Translations under genes and position numbers: made by a program
Shown: positions 8,659 to 18,247 of the stretch, in pieces
Layout: each line of letters opens with the position of its first letter
Position numbering within the stretch: position 1 is the stretch's first letter
Notes under the pieces: model-generated
Database searches by the model: none
Seen by the model: the letters and a program-made list of their open reading frames with translations, nothing else
Told to the model about the DNA's origin: nothing
From: Candidatus Neoehrlichia procyonis str. RAC413
Lineage (GTDB): Bacteria > Pseudomonadota > Alphaproteobacteria > Rickettsiales > Anaplasmataceae
Assembly (NCBI RefSeq): GCF_000964795.1
Contig: NZ_LANX01000001.1
Location: forward strand, 868,001 to 932,000
Length of the DNA stretch: 64,000 nucleotides
Direction: 5' to 3'

Positions 8659-9555
8659 TCATGTATTATCTGCACAGTTACCATATTCCACTTCCACTGT
8701 TACGTGAGCAATACCAAACTCTTCATTAAGTAGCTTTTTAACAGATAATAAAACTTCCGTATGATTTGAACAATTATTAACTAATACATCATCAACTTTC
8801 ACATGTACTGTCATAACTAGATGTTCATTAGTTAAAGACCATACATGAATATGATGCACATCTATCACACCTGCAACTCTTTTGCAAATTATATTTTTTA
8901 TTTTATCAGTACTAATATTTTCCGGAGTTCCTTCAAGTAATATATGCAAAGAATTTTTTATAATTTTGTATGCACTATACAATATTAAAATACTTACAAC
9001 TATTGATAACAATGGATCAACAACTTGCCATTTACTTACCATAATAATAATTGCAGATAAAATTGCTGCTACAGATCCTAATAAGTCACCAAATATATGC
9101 AATACTGCACTTTTTATATTCAAATCATCTTCGTTTTTTTTATATAAAATGAAAAATGCTATAATATTTGAGCACAATCCCAAAATTGCAACTGTAAGCA
9201 TGACCTGCCAATTAATTTCTACTGGATTTATAAAACGCTTAATGGATTCTATAATAATAAGTACAGCTATACCAAAAAGTGTTAATCCATTGACAAAAGC
9301 TGCAATAACTTGAAATCTATGATATCCATAAGATCTATAAGGATCTGATTTTTTTACCGCAATTTTGTGTGCTAACAAACTAAACACTAATGCTACAAAA
9401 TCCATAAACATATGTCCTGCATCAGAAAGCAACGCCACAGAATTTGATATTACACCTCCTATGACTTCTATTACCATAGCAATCGCAATAACAGTAATTG
9501 CATAAACCAACCTACATATGTAAGCTGAAGGTTTGCCATTATGAACAAGTGACAT
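8659..9555 (-). CDS. Cation diffusion facilitator (zinc exporter family)
   Basis: CDF proteins exchange cytoplasmic Zn2+ or similar ions for protons. Six membrane helices are visible in the first 200 residues. The metal-site motif in helix 2 is LLSDAGHMFMDF (HxxxD) and the helix 5 partner is LHIFGDLLGS (HxxxD), the CzcD/ZitB pattern of His and Asp favouring zinc. The cytoplasmic C-terminal domain contains VIDVHHIHVWSLTNEH, with the usual His cluster. Length 298. The ATG at 9555 has AGAGG about eight bases upstream. The start lies only 18 bases after the end of tRNA-Val on the same strand, so it is probably transcribed together with the tRNA. Confidence 0.92.
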   Translation of the reverse strand: MSLVHNGKPSAYICRLVYAITVIAIAMVIEVIGGVISNSVALLSDAGHMFMDFVALVFSLLAHKIAVKKSDPYRSYGYHRFQVIAAFVNGLTLFGIAVLIIIESIKRFINPVEINWQVMLTVAILGLCSNIIAFFILYKKNEDDLNIKSAVLHIFGDLLGSVAAILSAIIIMVSKWQVVDPLLSIVVSILILYSAYKIIKNSLHILLEGTPENISTDKIKNIICKRVAGVIDVHHIHVWSLTNEHLVMTVHVKVDDVLVNNCSNHTEVLLSVKKLLNEEFGIAHVTVEVEYGNCADNT

Positions 9556-9573
9556 ATATTACCTCTTTTGTAG

Positions 9574-9647
9574 TGGGTGATACTGGCCTCGAACCAGTGA
9601 CCTCTTACATGTCAAGCAAACGCTCTAACCATCTGAGCTAATCACCC
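9574..9647 (-). tRNA. tRNA-Val (GAC)
   Basis: The reverse complement folds as a complete cloverleaf. The acceptor GGGTGAT pairs with ATCACCC, the D arm is AGCTCAG...GAGC, the anticodon loop is TTGACAT with anticodon GAC, and the T arm is ACTGG-TTCGAGG-CCAGT. The discriminator is A and CCA is not encoded (CTA follows). The zinc-exporter gene starts 18 bases downstream. Confidence 0.95.
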
Positions 9648-9657
9648 CTAATTTTTT

Positions 9658-9685
9658 ATGATAAGTAATAACACGAAAAAGTCAA
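9658..9685 (-). promoter_or_regulatory. Putative sigma-70 promoter for tRNA-Val
   Basis: On the minus strand TTGACT (9685-9680), a 16-base spacer and TATCAT (9663-9658) lie ten bases before the tRNA 5' end. The -35 box overlaps the end of ccmB. Both boxes are near consensus and the placement is right for a tRNA transcript that could continue into the zinc-exporter gene. Confidence 0.55.
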
Positions 9686-10344
9686 TCTTGCTCTATGGCT
9701 AATTTTATGGCATAAAAAATAAAAAACATACTTACAGGTATCAAGGAAACTATCACAATACCTAATAATATAGTATAACTATCATACATTTTAACCTTAA
9801 GACTATAAAACAAAAGATTAAAATATATTAAAATTGGAACTATAATTGGAAATACAAGGATCTGCGCGATTGTAGTTCCACCACGCTTACCTAATGTTAA
9901 TGCATGGCCTATAGATGAAACAAAGCTCACTACCAATAAACTAATACTTAAAGCAATACCTAAGCTTATCACAATATATAAATTATCACCTAGTATACAA
10001 AAATCTATTAGCATGGATATAATGCTAATAGGAACTCCTATACATATCCAATAAGAAAAAATTTTTAAAAACACTATAACTTCTGGTATATAATCCTGCA
10101 TAAAAATTTGCTCTAATATACCACTAGAATAATCACTCTCAAAAATACCATGTATAGAAACTTGCATAATAGATACACTACAAATCCATAGAAGTACTGG
10201 CAATACCTTCATAATATTTTCATTATCTATTGTAAACAAAGATATACTTATCATTAATATAAAAAGTGCTATTACGTGTAAAAAATTACCATTCTTATCT
10301 ACCATTAATTCTATTTCGCGCTTAAATATGCTTCCATAGGACAT
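9682..10344 (-). CDS. ccmB: Heme exporter protein CcmB
   Basis: CcmB is the membrane subunit of the CcmAB(C) ABC system for cytochrome c maturation; it works with CcmA ATPase to release heme from CcmE. The 220-residue protein starts with the family's cytoplasmic segment FKREIELM and has about six hydrophobic helices. Conserved features are GILEQIFMQ (usual GtLEqLlLs), an ALTLGKRGG loop (usual lt.g.rrg) and FPIIVPILIYF (usual LPLviPvLIf). The other ccm genes are not adjacent, fitting the scattered ccm genes of Rickettsiales. Its 3' end overlaps the promoter proposed for tRNA-Val. Confidence 0.88.
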   Translation of the reverse strand: MSYGSIFKREIELMVDKNGNFLHVIALFILMISISLFTIDNENIMKVLPVLLWICSVSIMQVSIHGIFESDYSSGILEQIFMQDYIPEVIVFLKIFSYWICIGVPISIISMLIDFCILGDNLYIVISLGIALSISLLVVSFVSSIGHALTLGKRGGTTIAQILVFPIIVPILIYFNLLFYSLKVKMYDSYTILLGIVIVSLIPVSMFFIFYAIKLAIEQD

Positions 10345-10456
10345 TTATCGTACATTATTATAATGAACATCATTTTTTATCATAACCATACACTAATTAT
10401 TAATCAACTATCTTTATAAATTTATTTTTGGTTGTATAACAAAGGAGAAAGACGTA

Positions 10457-10897
10457 ATGCCAAATAAAAACAATATATTGCAAAACGATTATTATGATGA
10501 CGATGAACACTATATGGATCATAAACAATTAGAATATTTTCGAGAAAAATTAATAAAGTGGCGTGATATTTTACAAAAAGAATCCGAAGAGAAAACTAAT
10601 GAAATATTACAAGCCCAAGTTGACTCTGATTTAACTGACATGGCAACAAAGGAGTACGCTACCAATATAACTTTACAAACATACAATCGCAATGATGCAT
10701 TAACAGCAGAAATTAATAAAGCACTACAAAGAATTAATGATGGCATATATGGATATTGTGAAGAAACAGGAGAGAAAATTGGCATAGCCAGACTTGAAGC
10801 TAACCCCATAACTCTTTATTGTATTGAAGAACAAGAAAGAAGAGAAAAACAACAAAGATTGCATAATATTGATGAAGATGATAGTAAGTTATTTTAA
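10457..10897 (+). CDS. dksA: DksA-family RNA polymerase-binding regulator
   Basis: DksA-type proteins enter the RNA polymerase secondary channel and, with ppGpp in many bacteria, retune transcription. The 146 residues contain the coiled coil (about 25-105) with tip DSDLTDMA, near the DxxDxA form needed for activity. The C-terminal zinc-finger region is GYCEETGEKIGIARLEANP...LYCIEEQE. It retains one Cys of each CxxC pair, reading CxxT and CxxE, so classic four-Cys zinc binding is lost. AAAGGAG lies upstream of the start, a strong ribosome binding site. It is monocistronic. Whether the finger folds without zinc, as in DksA2-like proteins, is inference. Confidence 0.88.
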   Translation: MPNKNNILQNDYYDDDEHYMDHKQLEYFREKLIKWRDILQKESEEKTNEILQAQVDSDLTDMATKEYATNITLQTYNRNDALTAEINKALQRINDGIYGYCEETGEKIGIARLEANPITLYCIEEQERREKQQRLHNIDEDDSKLF

Positions 10898-11152
10898 ACT
10901 TATATTTTCTTAATAAATATTGTACACATATGTAAGCAAAATTCTTAATTACATTATAATCCAGCATAATCTGCCATAAATGTTCTATATATCAATTTTA
11001 GAATTCTCTACCAAAAAAATTGCCTTATTTCAGATTTGCCATAAAAAAGTACAACTACAGGAAAAGCTACGTAATTCTTTTCTGAAGCAGATAATTATAA
11101 GAATAACTTACATAAAAACCAACATGTATTAGCGTAACACATTTAATTATAC

Positions 11153-12103
11153 TTATAGCTTTTTGTAAACTTCTAAACATTTTTGTACTATGTCTTCCAT
11201 AAAATGGGGAGAAATATTAATACTTTCTAAATCTTTAGTATCAGAAGTAATGTTATACTGCATAAACAATAGCTGATCTCTAGTAAATAATGGAACTGTG
11301 CTTCCTGTTATAGGCTTAAGCATAATAGAAGTAATCTTACATTCACAGATAAATGCTAGAACTTTTGCTATACATAAAGGCAATTTTATAAAAGCATTTT
11401 TTCTGTGAGTTACTTGTAAAATAAATCCCATTAAAGACTTTATAGAGTAAATTTTAGGACCACATATGTTATATAATGTTTTCTTTGTATTATAACATAC
11501 TAAATAACTAACTAACTTTGCAATATCACCAACATACACTGGTTGTAAAAGCATTTCACCACCCCTAATTAATGGTAAAAACGGCAGCATCAAAGATAAT
11601 CTTGCAATATTGCTAAAAAAATGATCACCAAAACCAAATACCAAATTAGGTCTAATTATTATAGTATTAGAACACACAGCTGTAACAATCTTTTCTCCCT
11701 TTAATTTACTTTGAGCATATACAGAATCCTTAGCATTTTCAATTCCCATAGCTGAAAAATGAATTAATTTAGCACAATATTTATTAGCAATTTTTGCAAT
11801 AATTTCAGCAATAACTACATGAACATAATTAAATTTTATTTTTTTCGATTCGTATAGAATACCTATTAAATTAATAACTACGTCACATTTATTAACATGC
11901 CTTTCGACTATTTCAATATTCAAAGTACTATATTCTATAATTTCTACATTTCCTAAATTTCCATACAATTTAAGTGATGCAGCCTTATCAGCATTACGTG
12001 TAAATACCTTAACTACACAATCATTTTTTACAAGATCTTCAACTATATACCTACCTATAAAACCACTACCACCAAAAACTACAACATATTTTATAATTCC
12101 TAA
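11153..12103 (-). CDS. NAD(P)-dependent reductase, complex I NDUFA9-like family
   Basis: A short-chain dehydrogenase-like protein of the NDUFA9 group, which in mitochondria binds NADPH as an accessory subunit of complex I. Alphaproteobacteria carry the homologue next to or apart from nuo genes. The Rossmann nucleotide site is VVVFGGSGFIGRYIVEDL. The segments VINLIGILYE, HFSAMG, and the YAQSKLKGEK lysine region match the family. There is no obvious membrane span. I take the ATG at 12103, which has an AGG about nine bases upstream and puts the Rossmann fold right at the N-terminus; an upstream ATG at 12154 would add 17 residues. No operon partner is visible. Confidence 0.78.
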   Translation of the reverse strand, partial: LGIIKYVVVFGGSGFIGRYIVEDLVKNDCVVKVFTRNADKAASLKLYGNLGNVEIIEYSTLNIEIVERHVNKCDVVINLIGILYESKKIKFNYVHVVIAEIIAKIANKYCAKLIHFSAMGIENAKDSVYAQSKLKGEKIVTAVCSNTIIIRPNLVFGFGDHFFSNIARLSLMLPFLPLIRGGEMLLQPVYVGDIAKLVSYLVCYNTKKTLYNICGPKIYSIKSLMGFILQVTHRKNAFIKLPLCIAKVLAFICECKITSIMLKPITGSTVPLFTRDQLLFMQYNITSDTKDLESINISPHFMEDIVQKCLEVYKKL

Positions 12104-12154
12104 CATTTTATACCTATAAATCTTCTTAAAAAATTCAGCTATGATATCATACAC

Positions 12155-12820
12155 AACAAACTTACTTATAAGTTTTACAATACATCACACCATCATCTGA
12201 ACAATATAGTTAACTAAACTAGTAGATATATTTATATCTTAAAACATGCAACATAAAGCAATATAAAAATTATTACCCAAAATTAGTATAGTTTTGTACA
12301 CAACAATACTAATTTCCTAGTTGCAATATTGGAATTATTAATACCTTTCAAACTTATTAATACATATAACTTATTTTTATAGTTGTTCTTTTAAATAAGA
12401 CCATAAATATTCAAATATAATCTATTTATTGATTACAACTAAAAAAAATTTTACATAAATATAAAATTGTAAAAAAGCTACATAACTAGTAATAACTCAC
12501 CTTTAATTTTACATACAGTACTAAAGATTTTGTTATTTAATAAGATGTATACAATATTAATTATATTAGCCATCAAATTTAATACCTAGTATACTCATTG
12601 ACAACTAAACTCTAATATCATCTATTGTAATTAACAATAAAATCGGTTAATTCTTTACTTCAAAACATTATTATATGGCAATAAATTTTTACTTATTATG
12701 TAATTTATTCTTTACTTTAATGTAAGTTATTATTTATATAAGTACATTTACTAATCCATACAATTATATGCACAAATGATTCCTACTCATAAACTGTAAC
12801 TTCTTACATCTCAATAAACA
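12155..12820. other. AT-rich spacer, no gene seen
   Basis: This spacer lies between the recG stop and the NDUFA9-like gene's start. It is AT-rich with scattered homopolymer runs. I found no gene, RNA or clear repeat. A promoter for the NDUFA9-like gene must lie at its left or right edge but I could not single one out. Confidence 0.55.
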
Positions 12821-14854
12821 TTAATAGTAAAAAGTAAGAGAATCATATCCAAATATTTTTAATAAATTGTGTATATTTTTCCCTAATAACTTTTCTTCTT
12901 TTATAATTTGCTTTATAGTATAACCTACTTTTTTAATTAAAAACTGATCTGTAAAAACATTTACAAATTTAAAATTAGTTAATCCCGACTGCTTTATTCC
13001 TAAAATATCCCCTCCTCCACGCAATAATAAATCTTGCTCTGCTATAAAAAATCCATCTTGTGATTGACGTAAGACACATAACTTTTTATAAGCAGTTTTA
13101 TTAATTGCATCATAAAGCAATATACAAAATGAAGGTTTATCACCGCGACCAACTCTTCCTCTTAGTTGATGCAGTTGTGATAAACCAAATCTTTCAGCAT
13201 TCTCTATTATAATAATTGTAGCATCAGGAACATTTATACCTACTTCTATAACTGTCGTTGCAACTAATAATTTAATTTTTCCATTATAAAAAGAATACAT
13301 AGATTCATCTTTTTCTACTTGTGATAAATTTCCATGCGATAATCCTACCTTATCAGCAAAAATTTCCTTCAAAAAACGAAATCTCTTCTCTACTGCTGAA
13401 ATATCTAATACTTCGGACTCCTCTATACATGGACAAATCCAATATGCTTTATGACCATTTTGCAATGCAAGTTGTAACTTTAGTACTACCTCATCTAATT
13501 TAGCAATATTGATAATACGAGTACAAATAGGAAGCCTACATTTTGGCTTATCAAGTAATTTTATACATTCCATATCTCCATATATAACCTGCTCTAAAGT
13601 TCTTGGAATAGGAGTTGCAGTCATAAATAATACATCTGCATTATCACCTTTATCAATAAGCTTCATTCTTTGCATTACACCAAATTTCTGTTGTTCATCT
13701 ATTACAACTAATCTCAGATTTTTAAAATTAATTGAACTCTGAAATAAAGCATGAGTTCCTATAATAATTTGAATTTCTCCTTTAGCTAATCTACCTTTTA
13801 CATTTTGTTTTTGCTTTGTTGTACCTGTTAATAATTCAATATTAATATTAAGATCAGATACTACTTGCTTGATCCAATAATAATGTTGATTAGCTAATAT
13901 TTCAGTAGGTACCATAAATGCTACTTGCCCTTTACTTTCCAATACATTTAATATTGCAAACAACGCAACTACTGTTTTTCCACTTCCCACATCTCCTTGT
14001 AATAACTTTATCATTTGACTATCGAGTGCTTGAGCAGTTATTATTTCCTGTATTGCATTTTCTTGACTAGTAGTAAGTGTAAACCCTAATTTTTCCAACA
14101 CTTTCTTACGATAAGTACCGCTATTAACAATAGGTATCCCTTTCTTACAATGCCATTTTCTCATTATATACATTGCAATATGATAACTTAGTAATTCATC
14201 ATAAGCTAACCTATTCCTATATAACTGTATCTTATCAAGATCATTAGGATGATGTATTTTAGTAATGCTTTCCTTCCAACTATACCAATAATTTTGTTGC
14301 ATCAAATGTTCATCTATCCATTCTGGAAAATCAGGTAATAATTTAATTGCTAATTTTATAATTTTAGATATTTTTCTAGAAGTTAATCCTCTAATTAAAG
14401 GATATATTGGCTCTATAGAATAAATTTCGTCAAATTCTGCAAGATTACTTGTTATATAATCAGGATGCGTTATTTGCATCTGTCCTAAAAAATTTTCTAG
14501 CTTACCACTTATTATACATTCTAACCCGACTGATAAGATACTTTTTAAATACTTTAATGAATAATAAAAAAAAATTAAAGATACTTGCCCTATATCAGTA
14601 TTTACTATAATCTTAAAAGGTGATCTTCTATTTTGCTTAAACACACTATGCCGCAATACTATAGCTTTAAACGTTACAACCTTTCCAACAGAATCATATG
14701 ATAACTTATTCCTCCTATCTACATAGCTTTGTGGTATATGAAAAAGAAGGTCTATAATTTTATTTCCTTTACATAATTTCTGTAATAGATTACCTGTTAC
14801 AGTTCCAACATACGGTAATTCCTGTATATTAGAAAATATATCAAGATCTCTCAT
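12821..14854 (-). CDS. recG: ATP-dependent DNA helicase RecG
   Basis: RecG remodels stalled forks and branched DNA. The 677 residues show the N-terminal wedge/OB region (about 60-160, with FHIPQSYVDRR) and the superfamily 2 helicase motifs: GDVGSGKTVVA (Walker A), VIDEQQKFG (DExH-type box), TATPIPRTL (motif III), and QLRGRVGRG (motif VI). The C-terminal accessory segment contains RGGGDILGIKQSG. Length matches E. coli RecG. The frame opens at a GTG (14863) but the ATG three codons later is the likelier start. It stands alone, with 283 bases of spacer upstream. Confidence 0.96.
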   Translation of the reverse strand: MRDLDIFSNIQELPYVGTVTGNLLQKLCKGNKIIDLLFHIPQSYVDRRNKLSYDSVGKVVTFKAIVLRHSVFKQNRRSPFKIIVNTDIGQVSLIFFYYSLKYLKSILSVGLECIISGKLENFLGQMQITHPDYITSNLAEFDEIYSIEPIYPLIRGLTSRKISKIIKLAIKLLPDFPEWIDEHLMQQNYWYSWKESITKIHHPNDLDKIQLYRNRLAYDELLSYHIAMYIMRKWHCKKGIPIVNSGTYRKKVLEKLGFTLTTSQENAIQEIITAQALDSQMIKLLQGDVGSGKTVVALFAILNVLESKGQVAFMVPTEILANQHYYWIKQVVSDLNINIELLTGTTKQKQNVKGRLAKGEIQIIIGTHALFQSSINFKNLRLVVIDEQQKFGVMQRMKLIDKGDNADVLFMTATPIPRTLEQVIYGDMECIKLLDKPKCRLPICTRIINIAKLDEVVLKLQLALQNGHKAYWICPCIEESEVLDISAVEKRFRFLKEIFADKVGLSHGNLSQVEKDESMYSFYNGKIKLLVATTVIEVGINVPDATIIIIENAERFGLSQLHQLRGRVGRGDKPSFCILLYDAINKTAYKKLCVLRQSQDGFFIAEQDLLLRGGGDILGIKQSGLTNFKFVNVFTDQFLIKKVGYTIKQIIKEEKLLGKNIHNLLKIFGYDSLTFYY

Positions 14855-15146
14855 AATAATCACATAAGATTTTACTAACCCTCATGTAAAGATTTGTTTA
14901 ACTTACATATTACAATTGGTCACATTTATATAATAAACGCTTAAAAAGGCAATACAAATATCCATATAAATATGTAAATTCCTAAAAGTAATAAAAAACA
15001 TAAAAATTATTCAACATAAATTTTACTTGTAGGTGTCTATAAGATTTCTGTTTATTATAAAAAAACTTTTCAATCTGTCTTAATATTAACATAATGCTTT
15101 GACTACATAAAAATGTAATAATTAACAAAATATTAGTCGGGTTTAA

Positions 15147-15674
15147 ATGAAAATACTACTTATAATATCAGGTAGCATAGCTGCCTATAAAGCACTTGAC
15201 ATTATACGAACATTAAAAAAACGCAACTATACAATTAATTGTATCCTCAGTAAACATGGAGAAAAATTTATTACTCCATTATCGGTAACATCCTTATCCG
15301 GCAATCCCGTATATACTGATAGTAATGCTTTAGATACTTATAATAATATCAAACACATTTCCATTACAAGAAATTCTGACATTATATTAGTAGCACCTGC
15401 AACTGCAAATATTATAGCAAAAACAGCTTATGGCATTGCTGATGATTTTTCAACCTCTGTTCTTATAGCTGCTAATATTCCAATAATCATGGCACCTGCT
15501 ATGAATCCACATATGTGGCAATCTAAAGCTAACCAACGGAATATCCGCATACTAGAAAGTGATAACGTGAAAATTATTCCTCCTGAATATGGATATACAA
15601 CATGTGGTGAAAAGGGATACGGCAAAATGGCAAATGTGCAAAAAATTGTTAAATTTATAGAAAATCTCAAATAG
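15147..15674 (+). CDS. coaC: Phosphopantothenoylcysteine decarboxylase, stand-alone
   Basis: Catalyses the FMN-dependent decarboxylation of 4'-phosphopantothenoylcysteine in coenzyme A synthesis. Family marks are the flavin-binding GSIAAYKAL, the catalytic His region KHISITR, ATANIIAKTAYGIADD, the PAMNPHMW motif, and the substrate lid with active Cys in YTTCGEKGYGKMA. At 175 residues it ends right after this domain. The CoaB synthetase domain usually fused behind it is missing here and must be encoded elsewhere, or not at all. The start ATG gives the expected N-terminus MKILLIISGSIAAYK. A long spacer with a gene remnant follows. Confidence 0.92.
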   Translation: MKILLIISGSIAAYKALDIIRTLKKRNYTINCILSKHGEKFITPLSVTSLSGNPVYTDSNALDTYNNIKHISITRNSDIILVAPATANIIAKTAYGIADDFSTSVLIAANIPIIMAPAMNPHMWQSKANQRNIRILESDNVKIIPPEYGYTTCGEKGYGKMANVQKIVKFIENLK

Positions 15675-16066
15675 CATTACATAAAAGCCTTTGTAAGATT
15701 AATTTTCAACAAAAATACATATCTTCTCATTAAGTCCTAGTAAACCTTGCTGTATAGTTAAAGCTCTAAAATTTTAGATATCAATGCTACAAAATATAGC
15801 AGTAAAGTTGATGTAATAACGATAAGTTTATTCATGCACTTTAGGTATATTTTTATAGTACTTAAAAAAATAACATCCATTTGTAAATGATGCTATAGAC
15901 ATTATAAATATAGGCAAATCTTTAAAACTACATCACATATGACATACCTAAAGTTATTTAGGATTACCTAACAAAATAACTGTAGAATTATCTTTCCAGT
16001 GAATTATGTTGCCACACATAATATTTTTATGTACGTCTTAAATATAGCTAACAATAACCTAACGAT
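15675..16066. other. AT-rich spacer, nothing recognised
   Basis: This spacer runs between coaC and the remnant that starts at 16067. I saw no open frame with a credible start, and no RNA or repeat. Confidence 0.5.
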
Positions 16067-16364
16067 ATGATTCTAGATATTGGTGATAACATTTTATCAA
16101 ATATTTAGTTGTGTGCAAAATGCAAATATCACTTTTGAAATAGGACCGTTGAGCATTAAACATGAAAAATTTTCTCAAGATATGTTTGACTCAGCACATA
16201 CTTTAATAAATCTTCAAAATAAAAACATCCATATTATTTTGGTAAAGGCAATAGTATTTCTACAATTAAACTGGCTGGATTTTCTTAAGAAAATTGTTAC
16301 CATATACAGGGAACGGAGTTTTATTATACCTTTTAAGTATAATTTAATTTTCTATACATTTTAA
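16067..16364 (+). pseudogene. Frameshifted small-gene remnant (STAS-like pattern)
   Basis: An ATG at 16067 opens MILDIGDNILSNI and stops at a TAG. A neighbouring frame continues what reads like the same protein: NITFEIGPLSIKHEKF...DSAHTLINLQNKNIHIILVK..FLQLNWLDFLKKI, then stop at 16366. Joined across one frameshift near 16105 this gives about 95 residues with the alternating beta/helix pattern of a STAS-type domain (short beta strands, then a helix after an LQLNWLDFL segment). That assignment is a guess. The frame break and lack of a ribosome binding site argue for a decayed gene. A sequencing error or a short intact gene using a TTG at 16080 cannot be excluded. Confidence 0.35.
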
Positions 16365-16366
16365 CA

Positions 16367-16908
16367 TATTACTTAACACAAACACACAACATACGATGTA
16401 AGATACAAAAAAAATAGTATTCTCAAATTTATAAAAAATTTCAGTTAAGTATAAGTTTATACAAACATCATGCAATAATACCCATATTCAAAAACATTTT
16501 TGTATTTCACATTCATAAAAAATATGCAAAGTACATATTTTACATTATTAATGCTTTTTAACAGAAAAAACACAAACATTTACTAAAATAATAAATTAAA
16601 AGTGACTATGCTAGTTTTTCTATGCATATCTTATTTACAATGCCAGTTTTATACAGTTAATAAATAGATACATTTCTTATATTTTCTAAATACATAACTT
16701 CAAGTTTAGTATATATATTTAATTACTATATATAAAAATATGTTCTATATTAAGAAACTGCTCGTCTATAAAATATTATTCTATTTGTTAATCTCATAAA
16801 TTAACTTACAATATTGTTTATATACATATTTCAAAATGCTACAAGGCTCTTTTAGAATTGGTATCAAAATTTTAATGACTTTATTCCCGTTTACTATGAT
16901 ATAATATT
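16367..16908. other. AT-rich spacer, nothing recognised
   Basis: This spacer lies downstream of the remnant and before the mnmE stop codon. It is dominated by A/T runs. No gene or RNA was recognised. Confidence 0.5.
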
Positions 16909-18225
16909 TTATTTACCTAAACAAAATTTACTAAATATATTATCTAGTATATCATCACTACTAATAGCACCCACTACTTTACCTATTTCTTTGATTGATA
17001 ATCTTAAATCTTCAGATAGAATTTCAATAGGAGAATCAATGCTTATACTATTCAATATATCAAGTGTATTTTGTAAATGTATTCTATGTCTACTAGAGGT
17101 AATAAACAAACTATTATCTGTAGGAAAAATTAGCAACGATTTCTCCTTAATTACTTGTATTAGATTATCTATACCTATATTTTTATGTACAGAAATAGGA
17201 AAAAAATCGGTATTAAAAATGGGAATAGTACTTTGATGTTCTATATTATCTGCCTTACTTAAAACACATATTGTTTTATCATCAACAGACTGAATAACAT
17301 CTTCACTAATATTACTAAGGTCACTGTAAGAAAAAATTTTTATTTTTAAATCCGCATTTTCAGCTTCCAATATAGCTCGTTTCATCCCCTCTTGTTCTAT
17401 TACATTATCACTTGCTCTTATTCCTGCTGTATCAATGATAATAAAAGGATATCCTCCTATATCTATATGAGCTTCTAATACATCTCTTGTAGTTCCAGCA
17501 TATTCAGACACTATTGCAATGTCTCTTCTAGCTAAACAATTAAAAAGTGTAGACTTTCCTACATTAGGTTCACCAATAATTACAATACGTGCACCACTTC
17601 TCACCCTCTCTCCTCTATGATCATCATTTAAATAACTTGCAAGAGAACCCCTTAACATATTCAATTGATTACTTATTTCACTCAATGCGGAAGATGTAAC
17701 TTCATCAGGAAAATCAATATAAGCTTCTATATTAGCTAACATAGCAATCAAAATATTTCTCCAACCTGTATATAATTTTTCAAAATTTCCTGATACTTGT
17801 CTTAGAGCTTGTTTTAATTGTACTTCTGTCTCAGCATTAATAAGATCAGCAATACCTTCAGCCTTTGTTAAATCCATTTTACCATTAAGAAAAGCACGTA
17901 GTGAAAATTCTCCTGGATTTGCCAATCTAAAAATCTTACGTAATTCATTAAACATCACTTTTATAACTGCTATGCTACTATGAATATGCAATTCTATAAC
18001 ATCTTCTCCGGTAAAACTATTTGGACCTGGAAAATATAAAATTATTGCTTCATCTATTGCTTCATTATCACCATTATATAAAGTACTAAAAGCCGCAATC
18101 CTTGGTTTTACAACACAACTTACTTTAAAATGCTGTAGCACTTTTTTGGCGTGAGTACCAGAAATTCTAATTACTCCTATTCCCGCCTTTCCTTTTGGGG
18201 TAGATAAAGCAAAAATTGTACCCAT
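16909..18225 (-). CDS. mnmE: tRNA modification GTPase MnmE
   Basis: With MnmG, MnmE makes 5-carboxymethylaminomethyl-uridine at wobble position 34 of some tRNAs. The 438 residues show the N-terminal folate-binding domain (ALSTPKGKAGIGVIRISG), the helical domain, and an inserted G domain. Its motifs are GEPNVGKSTLFN (G1), DTAGIR (G3), and LSKADN in place of NKxD (G4). The C-terminus ends FCLGK, the CxGK motif with the catalytic Cys. It lies 22 bases downstream of dapD on the same strand and is probably co-transcribed. The G4 Asn to Ser change is conservative enough that activity is likely. Confidence 0.95.
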   Translation of the reverse strand: MGTIFALSTPKGKAGIGVIRISGTHAKKVLQHFKVSCVVKPRIAAFSTLYNGDNEAIDEAIILYFPGPNSFTGEDVIELHIHSSIAVIKVMFNELRKIFRLANPGEFSLRAFLNGKMDLTKAEGIADLINAETEVQLKQALRQVSGNFEKLYTGWRNILIAMLANIEAYIDFPDEVTSSALSEISNQLNMLRGSLASYLNDDHRGERVRSGARIVIIGEPNVGKSTLFNCLARRDIAIVSEYAGTTRDVLEAHIDIGGYPFIIIDTAGIRASDNVIEQEGMKRAILEAENADLKIKIFSYSDLSNISEDVIQSVDDKTICVLSKADNIEHQSTIPIFNTDFFPISVHKNIGIDNLIQVIKEKSLLIFPTDNSLFITSSRHRIHLQNTLDILNSISIDSPIEILSEDLRLSIKEIGKVVGAISSDDILDNIFSKFCLGK

Positions 18226-18247
18226 AACATATACACTATCATTTACA

